In this document: positions 1-10,810 of the stretch, one piece after another
Layout: each line of letters starts with the position of its first letter
How positions within the stretch are numbered: the stretch's first letter is position 1
Assembly (NCBI RefSeq): GCF_040958095.1
Contig: NC_091172.1
Location: forward strand, 5,586,029-5,650,028
Length of the DNA stretch: 64,000 bases
Source of the DNA: Procambarus clarkii
Lineage: Eukaryota; Arthropoda; Malacostraca; Decapoda; Cambaridae
Direction of reading: 5' to 3'
Program-made: the position numbers and the translations under genes
The notes under the pieces: model-generated
The model's database searches: none
The model's input: the letters and a program-made list of their open reading frames with translations, nothing else
What the model was told of the DNA's origin: nothing

Positions 1-189
1 TCCTCCCGTCCATCTTCCCCTTGACCCCCCTCATCCCCACACCCTTTGTCCTCCCCCTTCTTGCCCTCTTTCTCCCTTTCTCCACTCCCCCTTTCCCACT
101 TCCTCCCTCTCCAACCCCCCTGAAAATTTCCTGAATTTTCTTTCAGGAAATGTATGTGTTTCTTTCCCTTCCTCCCCCTCACTTTCCCC

Positions 190-560
190 CATCATCGTCA
201 CCTTCGACCCTTCCCCCCTCTCCTTCTCACCCCCTCCCCTACTCACCCCCTCCCCTTCTCACCCCCTCCCCTTCTCAGCCCCTCCCCTTCTCAGCCCCTC
301 CCCTTCTCACCCCCTCCCCTTCTCAGCCCCTCCCCTTCTCACCCCCCTCCCCTTCTCAGCCCCTCCCCTTCTCACCCCCTCCCCTTCTCAGCCCCTCCCC
401 TTCTCACCCCCTCCCCTTCTCACCCCCTCCCCTTCTCAGCCCCTCCCCTTCTCAGCCCCTCCCCTACTCACCCCCTCCCCTACTCACCCCCTCCCCTTCT
501 CACCCCCTCCCCTACTCACCCCCTTCTCACCCCCTCCCCTTCTCACCCCGCCCCTTCTCA
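190..560. repeat. CT-rich minisatellite
   Basis: Pyrimidine-only tandem repeat built from about 15-bp units of the form CCCCTCCCCTTCTCA, with CAG/CAC and TAC variants. The long proline/serine/leucine ORFs over it are by-products of the repeat. It probably lies in an upstream intron of the carbonic anhydrase gene. Confidence 0.9.
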
Positions 561-1511
561 CTTCTCTTTATCTCTATTCTTCAATATTTATACCTTAAAT
601 GAGAATGTTTGTTTGTCCAAAGTTGGAGGCGAGACGCTTGGGACTAGCTTCACCCAAATTGGCAGAGGGAATAGTTTGGGATATGGGATGAACATAGGCT
701 GGTCGCCAGAATTCAAAAGGGAACAGCGTGTCAGAGTCACACTCAGACCCCCACGGCCATTTTTGGCACTGCCTCCTAATCAGCTACACGGCGAAATACT
801 TTAAAAAAAAATCGAAACAGCTTTTATTCTTATATTCAGCTGTATTCATTGATCTCGGGAAAATTAACAGAACTTTCCTGTTATTCAAACTAGGGACATA
901 ATCCCATAAAGCATCCAAATTAAATTTTGCCTCTCCTCCCCCCACCCCACCCCCATCCCCACAGAAAACTGATGGCTAACTCACATGTTCATAAGGGGGG
1001 AACAATTATATTCTTTGTGACTTTCTTTAATATTATAGTGACACTTACGTTTATTATGATATTAGTAATATTGTAGGATAGATAAATATAGAGAAAGGGA
1101 AGGGGGGTGGAGGGAGGTGGGAGGGTAGGTGTGAAGGGGCAGAGGGGGGGGGGAGGGGTAAAGGAAGGTTGTGTAGGTGGGAAAGAAACCCCATGTATTT
1201 TCTGAGAGAAGGGGAATGGAGGAAAGGGACAGAGACAGAAACAGAGATGAAAGACACACACAGACGACAGAGGCAGATAGAGACAGTGGATGGATCGATG
1301 GATGGATAGATCTACCTATAGATCCATCCATCCATCTATCTATCCATCACCCCATTTCCTTGTTTTATTCTGGTGAATCTGACCAGCCTATGACCATCCC
1401 CTCTGCCAATTTGAGTGAGGCCAGCCCCAAGCGTCTGGCCTCCGGCTTTGGACAGATGGACACTCCCTCTTATAATGTAGATATAGATTAACTGGTGGTT
1501 TCCACTTACAG
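561..1511. other. intron sequence, no gene seen
   Basis: No exon could be supported here. It holds a purine-rich strand (about 1085-1260) and a GATG/GATA microsatellite at about 1287-1350. In the microsatellite one half is nearly the reverse complement of the other, so a short hairpin (arms about 15 bp, around 1300-1335) can form. It ends in the splice acceptor before the exon at 1512. Confidence 0.6.
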
Positions 1512-1626
1512 ATTGGCAGTGACCATAAGGAGATGGACAAGGTGTGCAAGCTTCTCCCCTTTGTCCAACACAAGGGCCAGGCCATCACTGTCACAGAACC
1601 AATCAGCCCAGCGGAATTCATTCCCA
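1512..1626 (+). CDS. carbonic anhydrase internal exon
   Basis: Acceptor TTCCACTTACAG ends at 1511 and donor GTAAGTG starts at 1627. The exon is 115 nt, starts in phase 0 and ends with one base of the next codon. It encodes the stretch before the catalytic threonine loop ([15 protein letters not shown], then EFIP). Confidence 0.92.
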
Positions 1627-2431
1627 GTAAGTGATTTGCGTCGTAATGGCCCATAAGACAGTATGACTCTATAGCACTTAGAAAAAAATGATGACAAGGA
1701 ACTTGGATAACTTATTGATTTTGTGTGTCTTAAAGGCTTGTCTTTGTGCCTTGATAGTTGCAAGCGGTTGGGCACGGTTCCTTCACTCCCTCCTCTTATC
1801 CTATCATATCCCTTCCATGTGCTATATAGGTGTTAGGCTTTCTCCTGATAATTATCCTACCCTGCACATCTTGAGGTTATCTTGAGATGATTTCGGGGCT
1901 TTAGTGTCCCCGCGGCCCGGTCCTCGACCAGGCCTCCACCCCCAGGAAGCAGCCCGTGACAGCTGACTAACACCCAGGTACCTATTTTACTGCTAGGTAA
2001 CAGGGGCATAGGGTGAAAGAAACTCTGCCCATTGTTTCTCGCCGGCGCCTGGGATCGAACCCAGGATCACAGGATCACAAGTCCAGCGTGCTGTCCGCTC
2101 GGCCGACCACATACACTTCATTCATTCACAAAAGAAAATAACATTAAAGCACCTGAGCAATATCACAAAATATCACAATATAATTGTTTCTGATTGGAAT
2201 GAGTCTTATCTCTATTGTGCCTAAAGGTAAAAAGATTGGTGATTAGTTCTAAGTAAGCTGTAAAAATACCTGCTAACATTTTTTATCAATTTTACTGTTA
2301 ATGTATCAATTTTTTTTTCTGTTAGTTTAAGGACTTGCCCGAAACGCTATGCGTGCTAGTGGCTGTACAAGAATGTTAATTCAACTTATTTTCTATATTC
2401 TCTGTCATCCCCCAATGTAACTTCTTGTATA

Positions 2432-2490
<59 letters not shown>

Positions 2491-5400
2491 ATATTTATGA
2501 GGGTAAATCAAATGCAAATGAGATGTCATTCTTGGCTTCTATTGATTTCTTATTGAAGTAAATCCTATCATGCGAGGCTTGCAACACGAAGTTTCTTTCA
2601 TCTGAATAAAGGCAGTGAGGCTGTAAAGACCGAGGCACAATATGGTTTGCACATAAAATTGCCTTTAGATGTGAGCTACTGTTTTGGTCGCTGGAAGCTT
2701 AATACCACCTTCACATTACACACTGAAGTTATATACCAAGGTGTTACATCTCACCTTTAACATGGCATATCGACCTGTCATTATGAGTGAACTCGCCAGA
2801 ATGGATGTACAGTCCAGCAGAGAAGGGAAAGATGGGCAGACTGCATTTTCTTGGACCTTTCAGGAAGCTTTTGGCACAGTTCCCCACTAGAAACTGTTGC
2901 ATAAGTTGGAGAAGCAAGCTGGAGTAAGCGGTAAGGTGCTCCAATAGATAAGGGAGTACCTAGTTATGTACTGTGAGGAGTGAGACCTCAGACTGGGGGT
3001 GAAGTCATCAGCGGGGTCCCACAGGGTTCTGTACTCGGACCTATCTTGTTTCTGATATACGTGAATGATCTTTCAGAATGTTTATACTCATTCCTCTCAA
3101 TGTTTGCTGATGATGCTAATATTATGAGAAAGATTAAGACAGGACAGCAAGAGGCTACAGGATGACCTGGACAGACTGAAGTAATGGTCCAACAAATGGC
3201 TACTAGAGTTTAACTCAAGCAAGTGCAAAGTGATGAAGATAGGCATAGGGAGCAGGAGGCCAAACACAAGGTACCAGCTGGGAGAGGATATCCTTCCTCT
3301 TGGAAAAGAGAACGATTTGGGGGTTGTTATCACATCAGACCTGTCCCCCTGAAGCCCACATCAAAAGGATAACATCAGCGGCGTATGCAAGGCTGGCGAA
3401 CATAAGAACTGCCTTCAAAAATTGTGTAAGGAATCATTCAGAACCTTGTATACTTCATATATCAGACCAGTACTGGAATATGCGCCTCCAGTGCATATCT
3501 ACTCCAGCGAGTCCACATCTAGTCAAACACAAAAAACGAGGTTAGAAAAGGTTTGGAGGTGTGCCGCCAGGCTAGTCCCCGAGTTGAGAGGAATGAGCTA
3601 CGAGGAAAGATTACTGGAACTGAACCTCACGACACTGGAAGACAGAAGAGTTAGGAGTGACATGATCACTACCGATAAAATTCACAGGGATTGACAGGGT
3701 AGGTAAAGATAAACTATTCAACATTGGTGGTACGCGAATAAGGGGACACAGGTGGAAATTGAGTACCCAAATGAACCACAGGGACGTTAGAAATTTTTTT
3801 TCAGTGTCAAAGTAGTTAACAGGTAGAATGCATTATGCAGTGATGTGGTGGAGGCTGACTCCATACACAGTTTCAAATGTATATATGATAGAGTCCAGTA
3901 GGCTCAGGAATCTGTACACCAGTTGATTGTACTCTAGCTCCACCACCGCATGCACAACTAGGTGAGTACAGTATGAGGACGGGTTCTTCGTTGGATCAGA
4001 GGCTTTTTACTCACATGTGCTGTTTCAATAGCACAGGAGTGTAGGTAGAAACTTTGAACTAGGCACGGGGGTGCTTCCCGACATGGCGACGACTGGAGGT
4101 GCGCACAGCGTCTCTCCTACAAACATTCACGATACCTTTGAGGGTTTTAAGAAACCACAGTTATATGGCACGCATTTAAATCAAGATGGTCACCCGGTCT
4201 TGGAGGAAGATCCAGATGGCGGTTTCCAGGACAGTAAACATCACAGTAAGGCAATGATGTGCAGCACCGCCATCATACAGAGGTAAACAGAGAGACCCTT
4301 CCGGCCCCACGCGGCCTCAGTATCAACATCCGCCGCTCAACCAAGATAGGACAAGTTCTCCTGCTTTGCAAACTTTCATCATTGCCTTTGATGACGAAGA
4401 TAGGAGTGTTTTCGGAATTAGCAGGACACAAAGTATCCTATATAATGTCATTCCTCATATATTTAAGATAAAAGTGCACGATGTTAGACCTAAAAAACAA
4501 AGGAATTTAATCGCAGTGGACCACAAACACAGCGAGGAACTAGAGCTTTCGGACGTTACTGACATCTGTGGATACAAAGTCCAATGCTACAAACCACTAG
4601 GAGACCGATTAGCGGTCTCCTACAACATGTCGGATATGTCATCCGACATGTTGTAGACATTAGTGCAGACGACATCAAGGCACAACTTCAGGTAGATGAC
4701 ATTTCAATCTTCGGAGTCAAAAATATTATGTGTAGATCAAATGGAGAACTGAGTGATACAGTCACAGCCCTGCTTACTTTTCTAGACTACTTTCCCCTGC
4801 TCGGGTCTGGATTAACGGCTTCCTCCATAAACTAGAGGTGTACGTACCACCTTCCCACTCAGTGCTTCAGATGTAAAGGTTTTAACCATACCTCCAGAGG
4901 CTGCACCAACTAACCCACTCTAACCTAACCTTATACACATTAACCACATGTTACTTAATGTACTCTAACTTATCCTACCATAATCTACCCTAACCTATCT
5001 GAATTGCGACTAATTGCCAAACATACTTCGACTCAATCTCATTCTCTTGAATGTCAGCAACACTTTGATACCACCATTAACACAGCTCCTTACCTTGTCA
5101 TCCCATTTCCACTCATATGTCTGTTTTTTCATTATCCTCACACAAATGGAAGAGATCGATAACTTCCAACCTCTGCCAAATTATGAACATAGATGCGCCA
5201 TTGTGAGTGCCGCGTCTATCAAGATCACTACTCGTGCAGTCTTCGAGAGGACACACCTTCATGCAAACTGCACGTCTCGGCAAAAAGAACTAGGCACCTT
5301 ACAGGAAGGTTTCCTGTGATGTATTAATTAATGCTCTATTTAATTCCAGCTAAGTATGCCAACAATTTCATTGTTAATAGTGTTTTGGTGTTGGGCACAA

Positions 5401-7520
5401 GGTTTATCAGCCACGGGAGGGTTAATAGCCCCACCACAAATGCTTACTGACCAACCAGGAAGTATACTTTTGCCCTCAATATTATCCAGAACCAGAATAA
5501 ACTCTCCTGGTATATACGCAGAGAAATGAGCGTGCACTTCTCAGTGAAGAATATCTTTATAAAACTTTATATATCTATCTCTGGCAATAATGGGTGTTTG
5601 ATTACAGACGGCTCTTAATTTAAAATTACAAAATACATCTTTTATGAATTTAAGTCATGTTCTTTTGGATTGGTGGATGTGACTTGGTTATAATTTTTTG
5701 AATTAATTTATCATGGGAAAATCTTTGGAGTAGGACGGAAGAATCGAACCAGCGTCCAGAGTGACCCCAGATGTGCACCTCTTCATGAATCATGATATGC
5801 TTAAAAATAACCCAATGTGGAGTCTGTCTCATAGGTATATTACGTTATTTGGATTTCATTGTGCAATTTCTTATATTACAGAAAATGGATCGTACTGGAC
5901 ATATGGCGGTTCTCTTACCACTCCGCCATGTTATGAGTCTGTCACCTGGATTGTTTATGAGCAGCCCATTAAAATTTCTCAGGAACAGATGGATGCATTC
6001 AGGTTAGTATATGACAAATTACTGTTAGCACATTCTCTTTCATTTTCATGTGGTTACGCTTGCAGACAGCTAGGGTACACTCAGAACCCTACGGTAGCCT
6101 ATCCTGAGGTTACTCTTGCAGACAGCTAGGGTACACTCAGAACCCTACGGTAGCCTATCCTGTGGTTACCCTTGCAGACAGCTAGTGTACACTCAGAACC
6201 CTACGGTAGCCTATCCTGTGGTTACCCTTGCAGACAGCTAGGGTACACTCAGAACCCTACGGTAGCCTATCCTGAGGTTACTCTTGCAGACAGCTAGTGT
6301 ACACTCAGAACCCTACGGTAGCCTATCCTGTGGTTACGCTTGCAGACAGCTAGGGTACACTCAGAACCCTACGGTAGCCTATCCTGTGGTTACCCTTGCA
6401 GACAGCTAGGGTACACTCAGAACCCTACGGTAGCCTATCCTGTGGTTACCCTTGCAGACAGCTAGGGTACATTCAGAACCCTACGGTAGCCTATCCTGAG
6501 GTTACTCTTGCAGACAGCTAGGGTACACTCAGAACCCTACGGTAGCCTATCCTGTGGTTACCCTTGCAGACAGCTAGGGTACATTCAGAACCCTACGGTA
6601 GCCTATCCTGAGGTTACTCTTGCAGACAGCTAGGGTACACTCAGAACCCTACGGTAGCCTATCCTGAGGTTACTCTTGCAGACAGCTAGGGTACACTCAG
6701 AACCCTACGGTAGCCTATCCTGTGGTTACCCTTGCAGACAGCTAGGGTACACTCAGAACCCTACGGTAGCCTATCCTGAGGTTACTCTTGCAGACAGCTA
6801 GGGTACACTCAGAACCCTACGGTAGCCTATCCTGTGGTTACCCTTGCAGACAGCTAGGGTACACTCAGAACCCTACGGTAGCCTATCCTGTGGTTACCCT
6901 TGCAGACAGCTAGGGTACACTCAGAACCCTACGGTAGCCTATCCTGTGGTTAAAGTGGTTGGGTTGTTGGGGGTCACTGAACGCGAGGGATAGTCACTTG
7001 AGACTTTCCTCTCAATCAGTTTAAAAGAGAAAACTATGAACTACTAATTAAATTCTATATAAATTCTTACTTCCTAAATGTCAACCTATGTTTTACTGTT
7101 ATTGAACATTAATTACTAAACCTGTACTACTGATTGTTATCTGCCGTGTAAAAATTTAATGTTCAGAATAAGAGAGTTATTACTGTTAGTCATCTGCTCG
7201 GACTAGTTAGTTAGGACTGGAGAAAATGAAGGTTGTGTCATCAGCAAATAGAATTGGCTGAAGCTATCTTAAAACTATCATATTGATTACTGCACTTTAT
7301 CTTATTTTATCAAATTGAGATATAGAAAGAGACTCTGCAGTGATTTAGACATTAACAAAAGTACAATCAATCTAAAACAAAGTACTGTACTTTAAGACTA
7401 GTAGATATATATTAGTTAACATGTCGGCAGGAAATACAGATTGATTATAGGCAAGCCTAATACAGTATTACTGTAGTAGTGGGGAAAGGAACTTTATCTC
7501 TTTATTGATACAAGCAACCC

Positions 7521-7556
<36 letters not shown>

Positions 7557-8738
7557 TAGGCTGGATCTCTTTACAAGGAATCCTTCTCTTACTCAAGTCT
7601 GCATCTCTTCATTGTCACTAGCAGCCCTTCTCTTACTCAAGGCTGCATCTCTTCATTGTCACTAGCAGCCCTTCTCTTACTCAAGGCTGCATCTCTTCAT
7701 TGTCACTAGCACCCCTTCTCTTACTCAAGGCTGCATCTCTTCATTGTCACTTGCACCCCTTCTCTTACTCAAGGCTACATCTCTTCATTGTCACTTGCAC
7801 CCCTTCTCTTACTCAAGGCTGCATCTCTTCATTGTCACTTGCACCCCTTCTCTTACTCAAGGCTGCATCTCTTCATTGTCACTTGCACCCCTTCTCTTAC
7901 TCAAAGCTGCATCTCTTCATTGTCACTAGCAGCCCTTCTCTTACTCAAGGCTGTATCTCTTCATTGTCACTTGCACCCCTTCTCTTACTCAAGGCTGCAT
8001 CTCTTCATTGTCACTTGCACCCCTTCTCTTACTCAAAGCTGCATCTCTTCATTGTCACTAGCAGCCCTTCTCTTACTCAAGGCTGCATCTCTTCATTGTC
8101 ACTAGCACCCCTTCTCTTACTCAAGGCTGCATCTCTTCATTGTCACTAGCAGCCCTTCTCTTACTCAAGGCTGCATCTCTTCATTGTCACTAGCAGCCCT
8201 TCTCTTACTCAAGGCTGCATCTCTTCATTGTCACTAGCAGCCCTTCTCTTACTCAGGGCTGTATCTCCTCATTGACACTAGCAGCCCTTCTCTTACTCAA
8301 GGCTGCATCTCTTCATTGACGCTAGCAAACCTTCTCTCTTCACTGACACTTGTAATCCACTTGTTACTGTAGCTGTTATCCCCTTTTCTCTAGTTTTTGT
8401 ATTGCTATGTTGTAGTGCAACATATTTCTTTATATAACTGTGACGCTTCAAATTTCTTAACAGAGTATTGAGTTTAAGAATTACAAAGATTTCAATTAAA
8501 ATTAAATTATTCAATACAGTAAAGTTAGGAATGACAAGCACGCGTTGCAAACATTTGAACTCTTAACTTACATTTTGATTATTGATATTCTTCTCTCAGA
8601 TCCATGAAGTCGTATCATCCTTGTGAGAGTTGTCCCGAGGATGAATTAGCTGGTGCTCTTGTCGAGAACTACAGACCCCCTTGTCCTATTTGTGATAGAG
8701 TCGTCAAGGCTTACAAGGATTCAGCGCAGGAGGAATAA
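1512..8738 (+). CDS. alpha-carbonic anhydrase, 3' part of gene (3 exons)
   Basis: Zinc enzyme family that interconverts CO2 and bicarbonate. In decapods, family members act in gill and cuticle ion and pH regulation. The join 1512-1626, 5882-6002, 8600-8738 gives about 124 residues to a TAA. The phases fit exactly: exon 1 leaves 1 base, exon 2 starts with 2 and leaves 2, exon 3 starts with 1. Family hallmarks are [11 protein letters not shown], the [19 protein letters not shown] block (active-site threonine region), and the C-terminal NYRPPCP block followed by RVVKAY. The zinc-ligand histidines lie upstream of the window, so a catalytically inactive CA-related protein cannot be excluded. No GPI-type hydrophobic tail follows, so a cytosolic form is plausible. 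Introns of 4.3 and 2.6 kb are full of repeats. Family assignment is firm; paralogue is unknown. Confidence 0.93.
1868..2110 (-). mobile_element. tRNA-derived SINE, tail type A
   Basis: On the minus strand it has a tRNA-like head with B-box GGTTCGATCCC. The conserved body reads GGGCAGAGTTTCTTTCACCC, then ACCTAGCAGTAAATAGGTA. The tail reads GGCCTGGTCGAGGACCGGGC and ends in repeats of TCAAGATAACC. It sits in intron 1 of the carbonic anhydrase gene. Relatives lie at 10833-11088, 52848-53101 and 57806-58050. Confidence 0.88.
2328..2494 (+). repeat. LINE 3' tail (type B) with (TAAA)n
   Basis: A 5'-truncated LINE end. It has TTTAAGGACTTGCCCGAAACG, the stem ACGC-TAT-GCGT, GCTAGTGGCTGTACAAG, then a (TAAA)n simple repeat as poly-A equivalent. 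The same tail occurs at about 22135-22260 and 27330-27376. Confidence 0.85.
2800..3972 (+). pseudogene. LINE-2 copy (CR1-type reverse transcriptase), decayed
   Basis: Frame-shifted reverse-transcriptase relic. Recognisable blocks are the palm motif [10 protein letters not shown] (about 2850-2887), [20 protein letters not shown] (about 3011-3070) and the FADD catalytic motif (about 3102-3114). Downstream are the thumb/C-terminal blocks [14 protein letters not shown] and [14 protein letters not shown], then the RGHRWKLST region. Several stops and frameshifts make it dead. The 3' end CACAACTAGGTGAGTACA is shared with LINE-2 at 28083-35568 and with a SINE at 40269-40540. It is intronic in the carbonic anhydrase gene. 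Confidence 0.85.
4071..4915 (+). pseudogene. LINE ORF1 (gag-like) relic with CCHC knuckle
   Basis: Broken ORF1 of a non-LTR element. The stretch after 4366 ([20 protein letters not shown], then [11 protein letters not shown]) looks like the RRM-like part of arthropod LINE ORF1 proteins. In another frame at about 4863-4908 a zinc knuckle C-x2-C-x4-H-x4-C is visible ([14 protein letters not shown]). At least two frame changes separate the parts. A basic stretch at about 5170-5300 may be a further piece. Clade not assigned. Confidence 0.6.
4600..4656. repeat. two adjacent perfect hairpins
   Basis: Arms 4600-4607 and 4613-4620 (GGAGACCG/CGGTCTCC) with a 5-nt loop are followed at once by arms 4620-4635 and 4641-4656 (CTACAACATGTCGGAT and its exact complement), also with a 5-nt loop. 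They lie inside the LINE ORF1 relic. Confidence 0.9.
4919..5881. other. intron sequence, no gene seen
   Basis: It opens with degenerate CTAACC-like repeats (about 4919-5010) resembling the arthropod telomere unit TTAGG but too irregular to be an interstitial telomere. The remainder is AT-rich intron without recognisable coding signal, except the possible ORF1 remnant near 5170-5300. Confidence 0.5.
5882..6002 (+). CDS. carbonic anhydrase internal exon (catalytic Thr loop)
   Basis: Acceptor TTCTTATATTACAG ends at 5881 and donor GTTAGTAT starts at 6003. The exon is 121 nt. It encodes [19 protein letters not shown], the most conserved alpha-CA signature, including Leu-Thr-Thr-Pro-Pro, and ends at the family's usual QMDAFR boundary. 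Confidence 0.96.
6052..6947 (+). repeat. 56-bp minisatellite in carbonic anhydrase intron
   Basis: Sixteen head-to-tail 56-bp units, starting 50 bases after the exon donor. Units differ at a few fixed sites (GTGGTTACCC versus GAGGTTACTC, TAGGG versus TAGTG, GTACACT versus GTACATT), so variants are interspersed. Each unit carries a splice-acceptor-like GTTACCCTTGCAG. 16 x 56 equals the 896-bp span exactly. Confidence 0.95.
6953..7525. other. AT-rich intron with a short LINE-6 relic
   Basis: No exon seen. About 50 bp at 7213-7262 (GACTGGAG, then ATGAAGGTTGTGTCATCAGC, then AAATAGAATTGG) match the antisense of the LINE-6 catalytic FADD region found intact at 22430-22475 and 39060-39110. It is a tiny minus-strand fossil. 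Confidence 0.6.
7526..7555 (+). repeat. poly-T tract followed by GTAG
   Basis: Thirty T residues followed directly by GTAGG. This could be an antisense poly-A relic. It also has the form of a very strong decoy polypyrimidine tract plus AG acceptor. Confidence 0.8.
7581..8328 (+). repeat. 44-bp minisatellite in carbonic anhydrase intron
   Basis: Seventeen units of 44 bp, CCCTTCTCTTACTCAAGGCT then GCATCTCTTCATTGTCACTAGCAG. Variants end in ACTTGCACC instead of ACTAGCAGC. Because 44 is not a multiple of 3 the array stays open in all three frames, which explains the long leucine/serine-rich ORFs over it. It ends about 270 bp before the last exon. Confidence 0.95.
8600..8738 (+). CDS. carbonic anhydrase last coding exon
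   Basis: Acceptor TTCTTCTCTCAG ends at 8599. The exon completes an Arg codon and encodes 45 more residues to the TAA at 8736-8738. SYHP, the acidic ED.L motif, NYRPPCP and the terminal RVVKAY match the usual alpha-CA C-terminus. The last residues (DSAQEE) are acidic, with no membrane anchor. Confidence 0.93.
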
Positions 8739-9348
8739 GGAGCAAAAGTGAACATTTTGTTATGTGTAAGAACATGGTAGAATCTAATAAGGTATGCACG
8801 TGAAGATCCAGATAATGCGTGCAAGAAGTAAAGTGAATTGTTTTTCTTCTGGGCATTGCCTGTTGTAAAGGATACAAGATACATTTAAAACTGTGCACAT
8901 CTCATTATGAAAACTATTTCGAATGACTTCATTTTGCTATGTACAGAAATTCTACACCCTTTACAAGAATGTTAACTTTCTTTGGAATTAAAGAACAGGG
9001 AAATTGTTCCAATAACGCTGACATGTGTAACATGTAAGAATAGTATTGTACCAATGGAACTTTTAGCACTGTACTTTGCAATGTGCATCTTATCTGTAGT
9101 TATTGCATGTTTATACAATATTTCAAATATGTTTAAAAAAAAATTCAGGCTCCTATGAGAGCACATAGTGTTCCATTAATTACTGTAGCTCCTTAGTCAT
9201 CTGCATGCTAATAACATATAGTTAAAATTTGCACTAATAGTCAGATAATAAAGTAAAAGGAATAAGAATTGTAAGCTGAAAGAAACTACATACTGTATAT
9301 TAGTCTGCTCAGTCGTCGATAAGTGGCATACTCTACAGCCCGTGATAG

Positions 9349-9519
9349 GTCTCCAGCCTGTAAGAGTCTCCAGCCTGTAAGAGTCTCCAGCCTGTAAGAG
9401 TCTCCAGCCTGTAAGAGTCTCCAGCCTGTAAGAGTCTCCAGCCTGTAAGAGTCTCCAGCCTGTAAGAGTCTCCAGCCTGTAAGAGTCTCCAGCCTGTAAG
9501 AGTCTCCAGCCTGTAAGAG
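9349..9519 (+). repeat. 17-bp minisatellite in 3' UTR
   Basis: About ten nearly identical units of GTCTCCAGCCTGTAAGA. Each contains CTGTAAGAGT, which resembles a 5' splice donor. Confidence 0.93.
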
Positions 9520-9611
9520 GAACCTGTTGTTACTATAGTTGTCTTCCCGGATTTAATTGTTGGATGCCAAATACTGTTAATAATGTATTGTGTGTTATAA
9601 TGATGATACCC

Positions 9612-9617
9612 AATAAA
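9612..9617 (+). terminator. polyadenylation signal AATAAA
   Basis: First canonical hexamer downstream of the carbonic anhydrase stop codon, 874 bp after it. Its use is inferred. Confidence 0.5.
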
Positions 9618-9640
9618 AGATTATATATACATTTTTTATA

Positions 9641-10505
9641 ATTAGAGCTGCTTATCAAAGTTTAATAAACATGTTAAATATAGACATGATATATTATACA
9701 ATGTTGAAACTGTACCTGAAATGCAAATATATTTGTTTCTGTTAATTTCATGCAATAGCACAGTAATATTTTCAATAAATATTGCTATCCGTTGTTGTAG
9801 GATGCTATCATTTCAGTAATGGAGCAAAATTTATGATGATTTGTGAGGGTACTCTTGTATGCCTAAAAAGTTCAATGGTCGCTGTCCTCAGGAAAATGTT
9901 GTTAAAGAGAATTGTGTACTACAGTCAACATATTCTGCTCTGCTTATTTTACCGTCATGACTGACACATTATGTCAGAACATTTCTTTGGGGAGTTTGTG
10001 TAGTAAATTCATTCACTTTTATAGTTCTGTGTTTTTTGGGAGATTTGATCAACTTCAGCTAATCGTTTGTAATGAGCACTAACTTATATTTGGTTTGTGA
10101 TTGGGGATTATACACTTGCATTTTGAAAAACACATGCCAATTATGAAATTTTTATCTTGTTGCTTGAAAGTTGTTCTTGTTAAAATAGTATAAACATTTA
10201 AACTTAAGATATATTTTCATAGTGAGTTGTTTTATTGAAGAAACTTTGATGATAACTGAAATCAGGTCAGTGCAATATGATAGATCTTCCACTTGTATAT
10301 TTGTGATAATATATCTGACTTGAGGGAAAAATCTGATCTGTTTCATTATGTTAGAGTTCAGATAAATAATCTGAACGCTTAATTGTAAAAAAAAATATCA
10401 TTAATACAGTTAGAAATAACTCTTACCAAATGTACATCATACATATATCTATACATATATATATATATTAATAAATAGAACATGAATATGGTAATTTTAT
10501 TTAAC
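9641..10505. other. AT-rich intergenic sequence, nothing recognised
   Basis: Contains two more AATAAA hexamers and a short TATATA tract near 10450. No coding or repeat family recognised. Confidence 0.5.
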
Positions 10506-10507
10506 TA

Positions 10508-10675
10508 AACAACCTTCAACAGTTGTCTGACCCCTGAATACCAATTTACTGCTAGGTGAACAGATGCATCATATGAAAGGAAACTTTACTGAGATATTTC
10601 TGTCCTATAATGGGAATCGAACGTAGGACTCTTAAATTGTGAGCTGACAATGTAGACCACTGCGCCACAGGATTT
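10508..10675 (-). mobile_element. degenerate tRNA-derived SINE
   Basis: On the minus strand a head with B-box-like GTTCGATTCCCA is followed by TTTCCTTTCATATGATGC and CACCTAGCAGTAAATTGGTA. This is the body of the SINE family at 10833-11088 with many substitutions, so it is an old copy. Confidence 0.65.
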
Positions 10676-10810
10676 GTAATGGCTTTTAAGGCTTGTGGAT
10701 GCATAGAACTGAAACAGTCCATTCAACTTATTGGAAGGAAATATGTTGAACTGTGTTTCAGTGTCTCCACAAACAAGACAGAAGCATACTTTCATCACAA
10801 GCGGGGAGTT

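Larger units (their letters stand above)
8739..9640 (+). other. probable 3' UTR of carbonic anhydrase
   Basis: AT-rich sequence after the TAA, ending near the first AATAAA (9612-9617). Further AATAAA hexamers at 9664-9669 and 9774-9779 offer alternative ends. No downstream coding exon of the family is expected. Exact end not determinable from sequence. Confidence 0.5.

Noticed and set aside
150-804. Long proline/serine/leucine-rich ORFs
   Set aside because: They follow a CT minisatellite and are open only because the repeat lacks stop codons; no domain or splice structure.
4919-5010. Interstitial telomere (CTAACC)n
   Set aside because: Repeats are irregular and spaced; only a few units match the arthropod TTAGG complement.
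7700-8149. 149-codon ORF with repeating residues
   Set aside because: By-product of a 44-bp tandem repeat that is open in all three frames; it lies in an intron.
9349-9519. CRISPR-like regular repeats (also 6052-6947)
   Set aside because: No unique spacers; the units are contiguous minisatellites in a eukaryotic gene.
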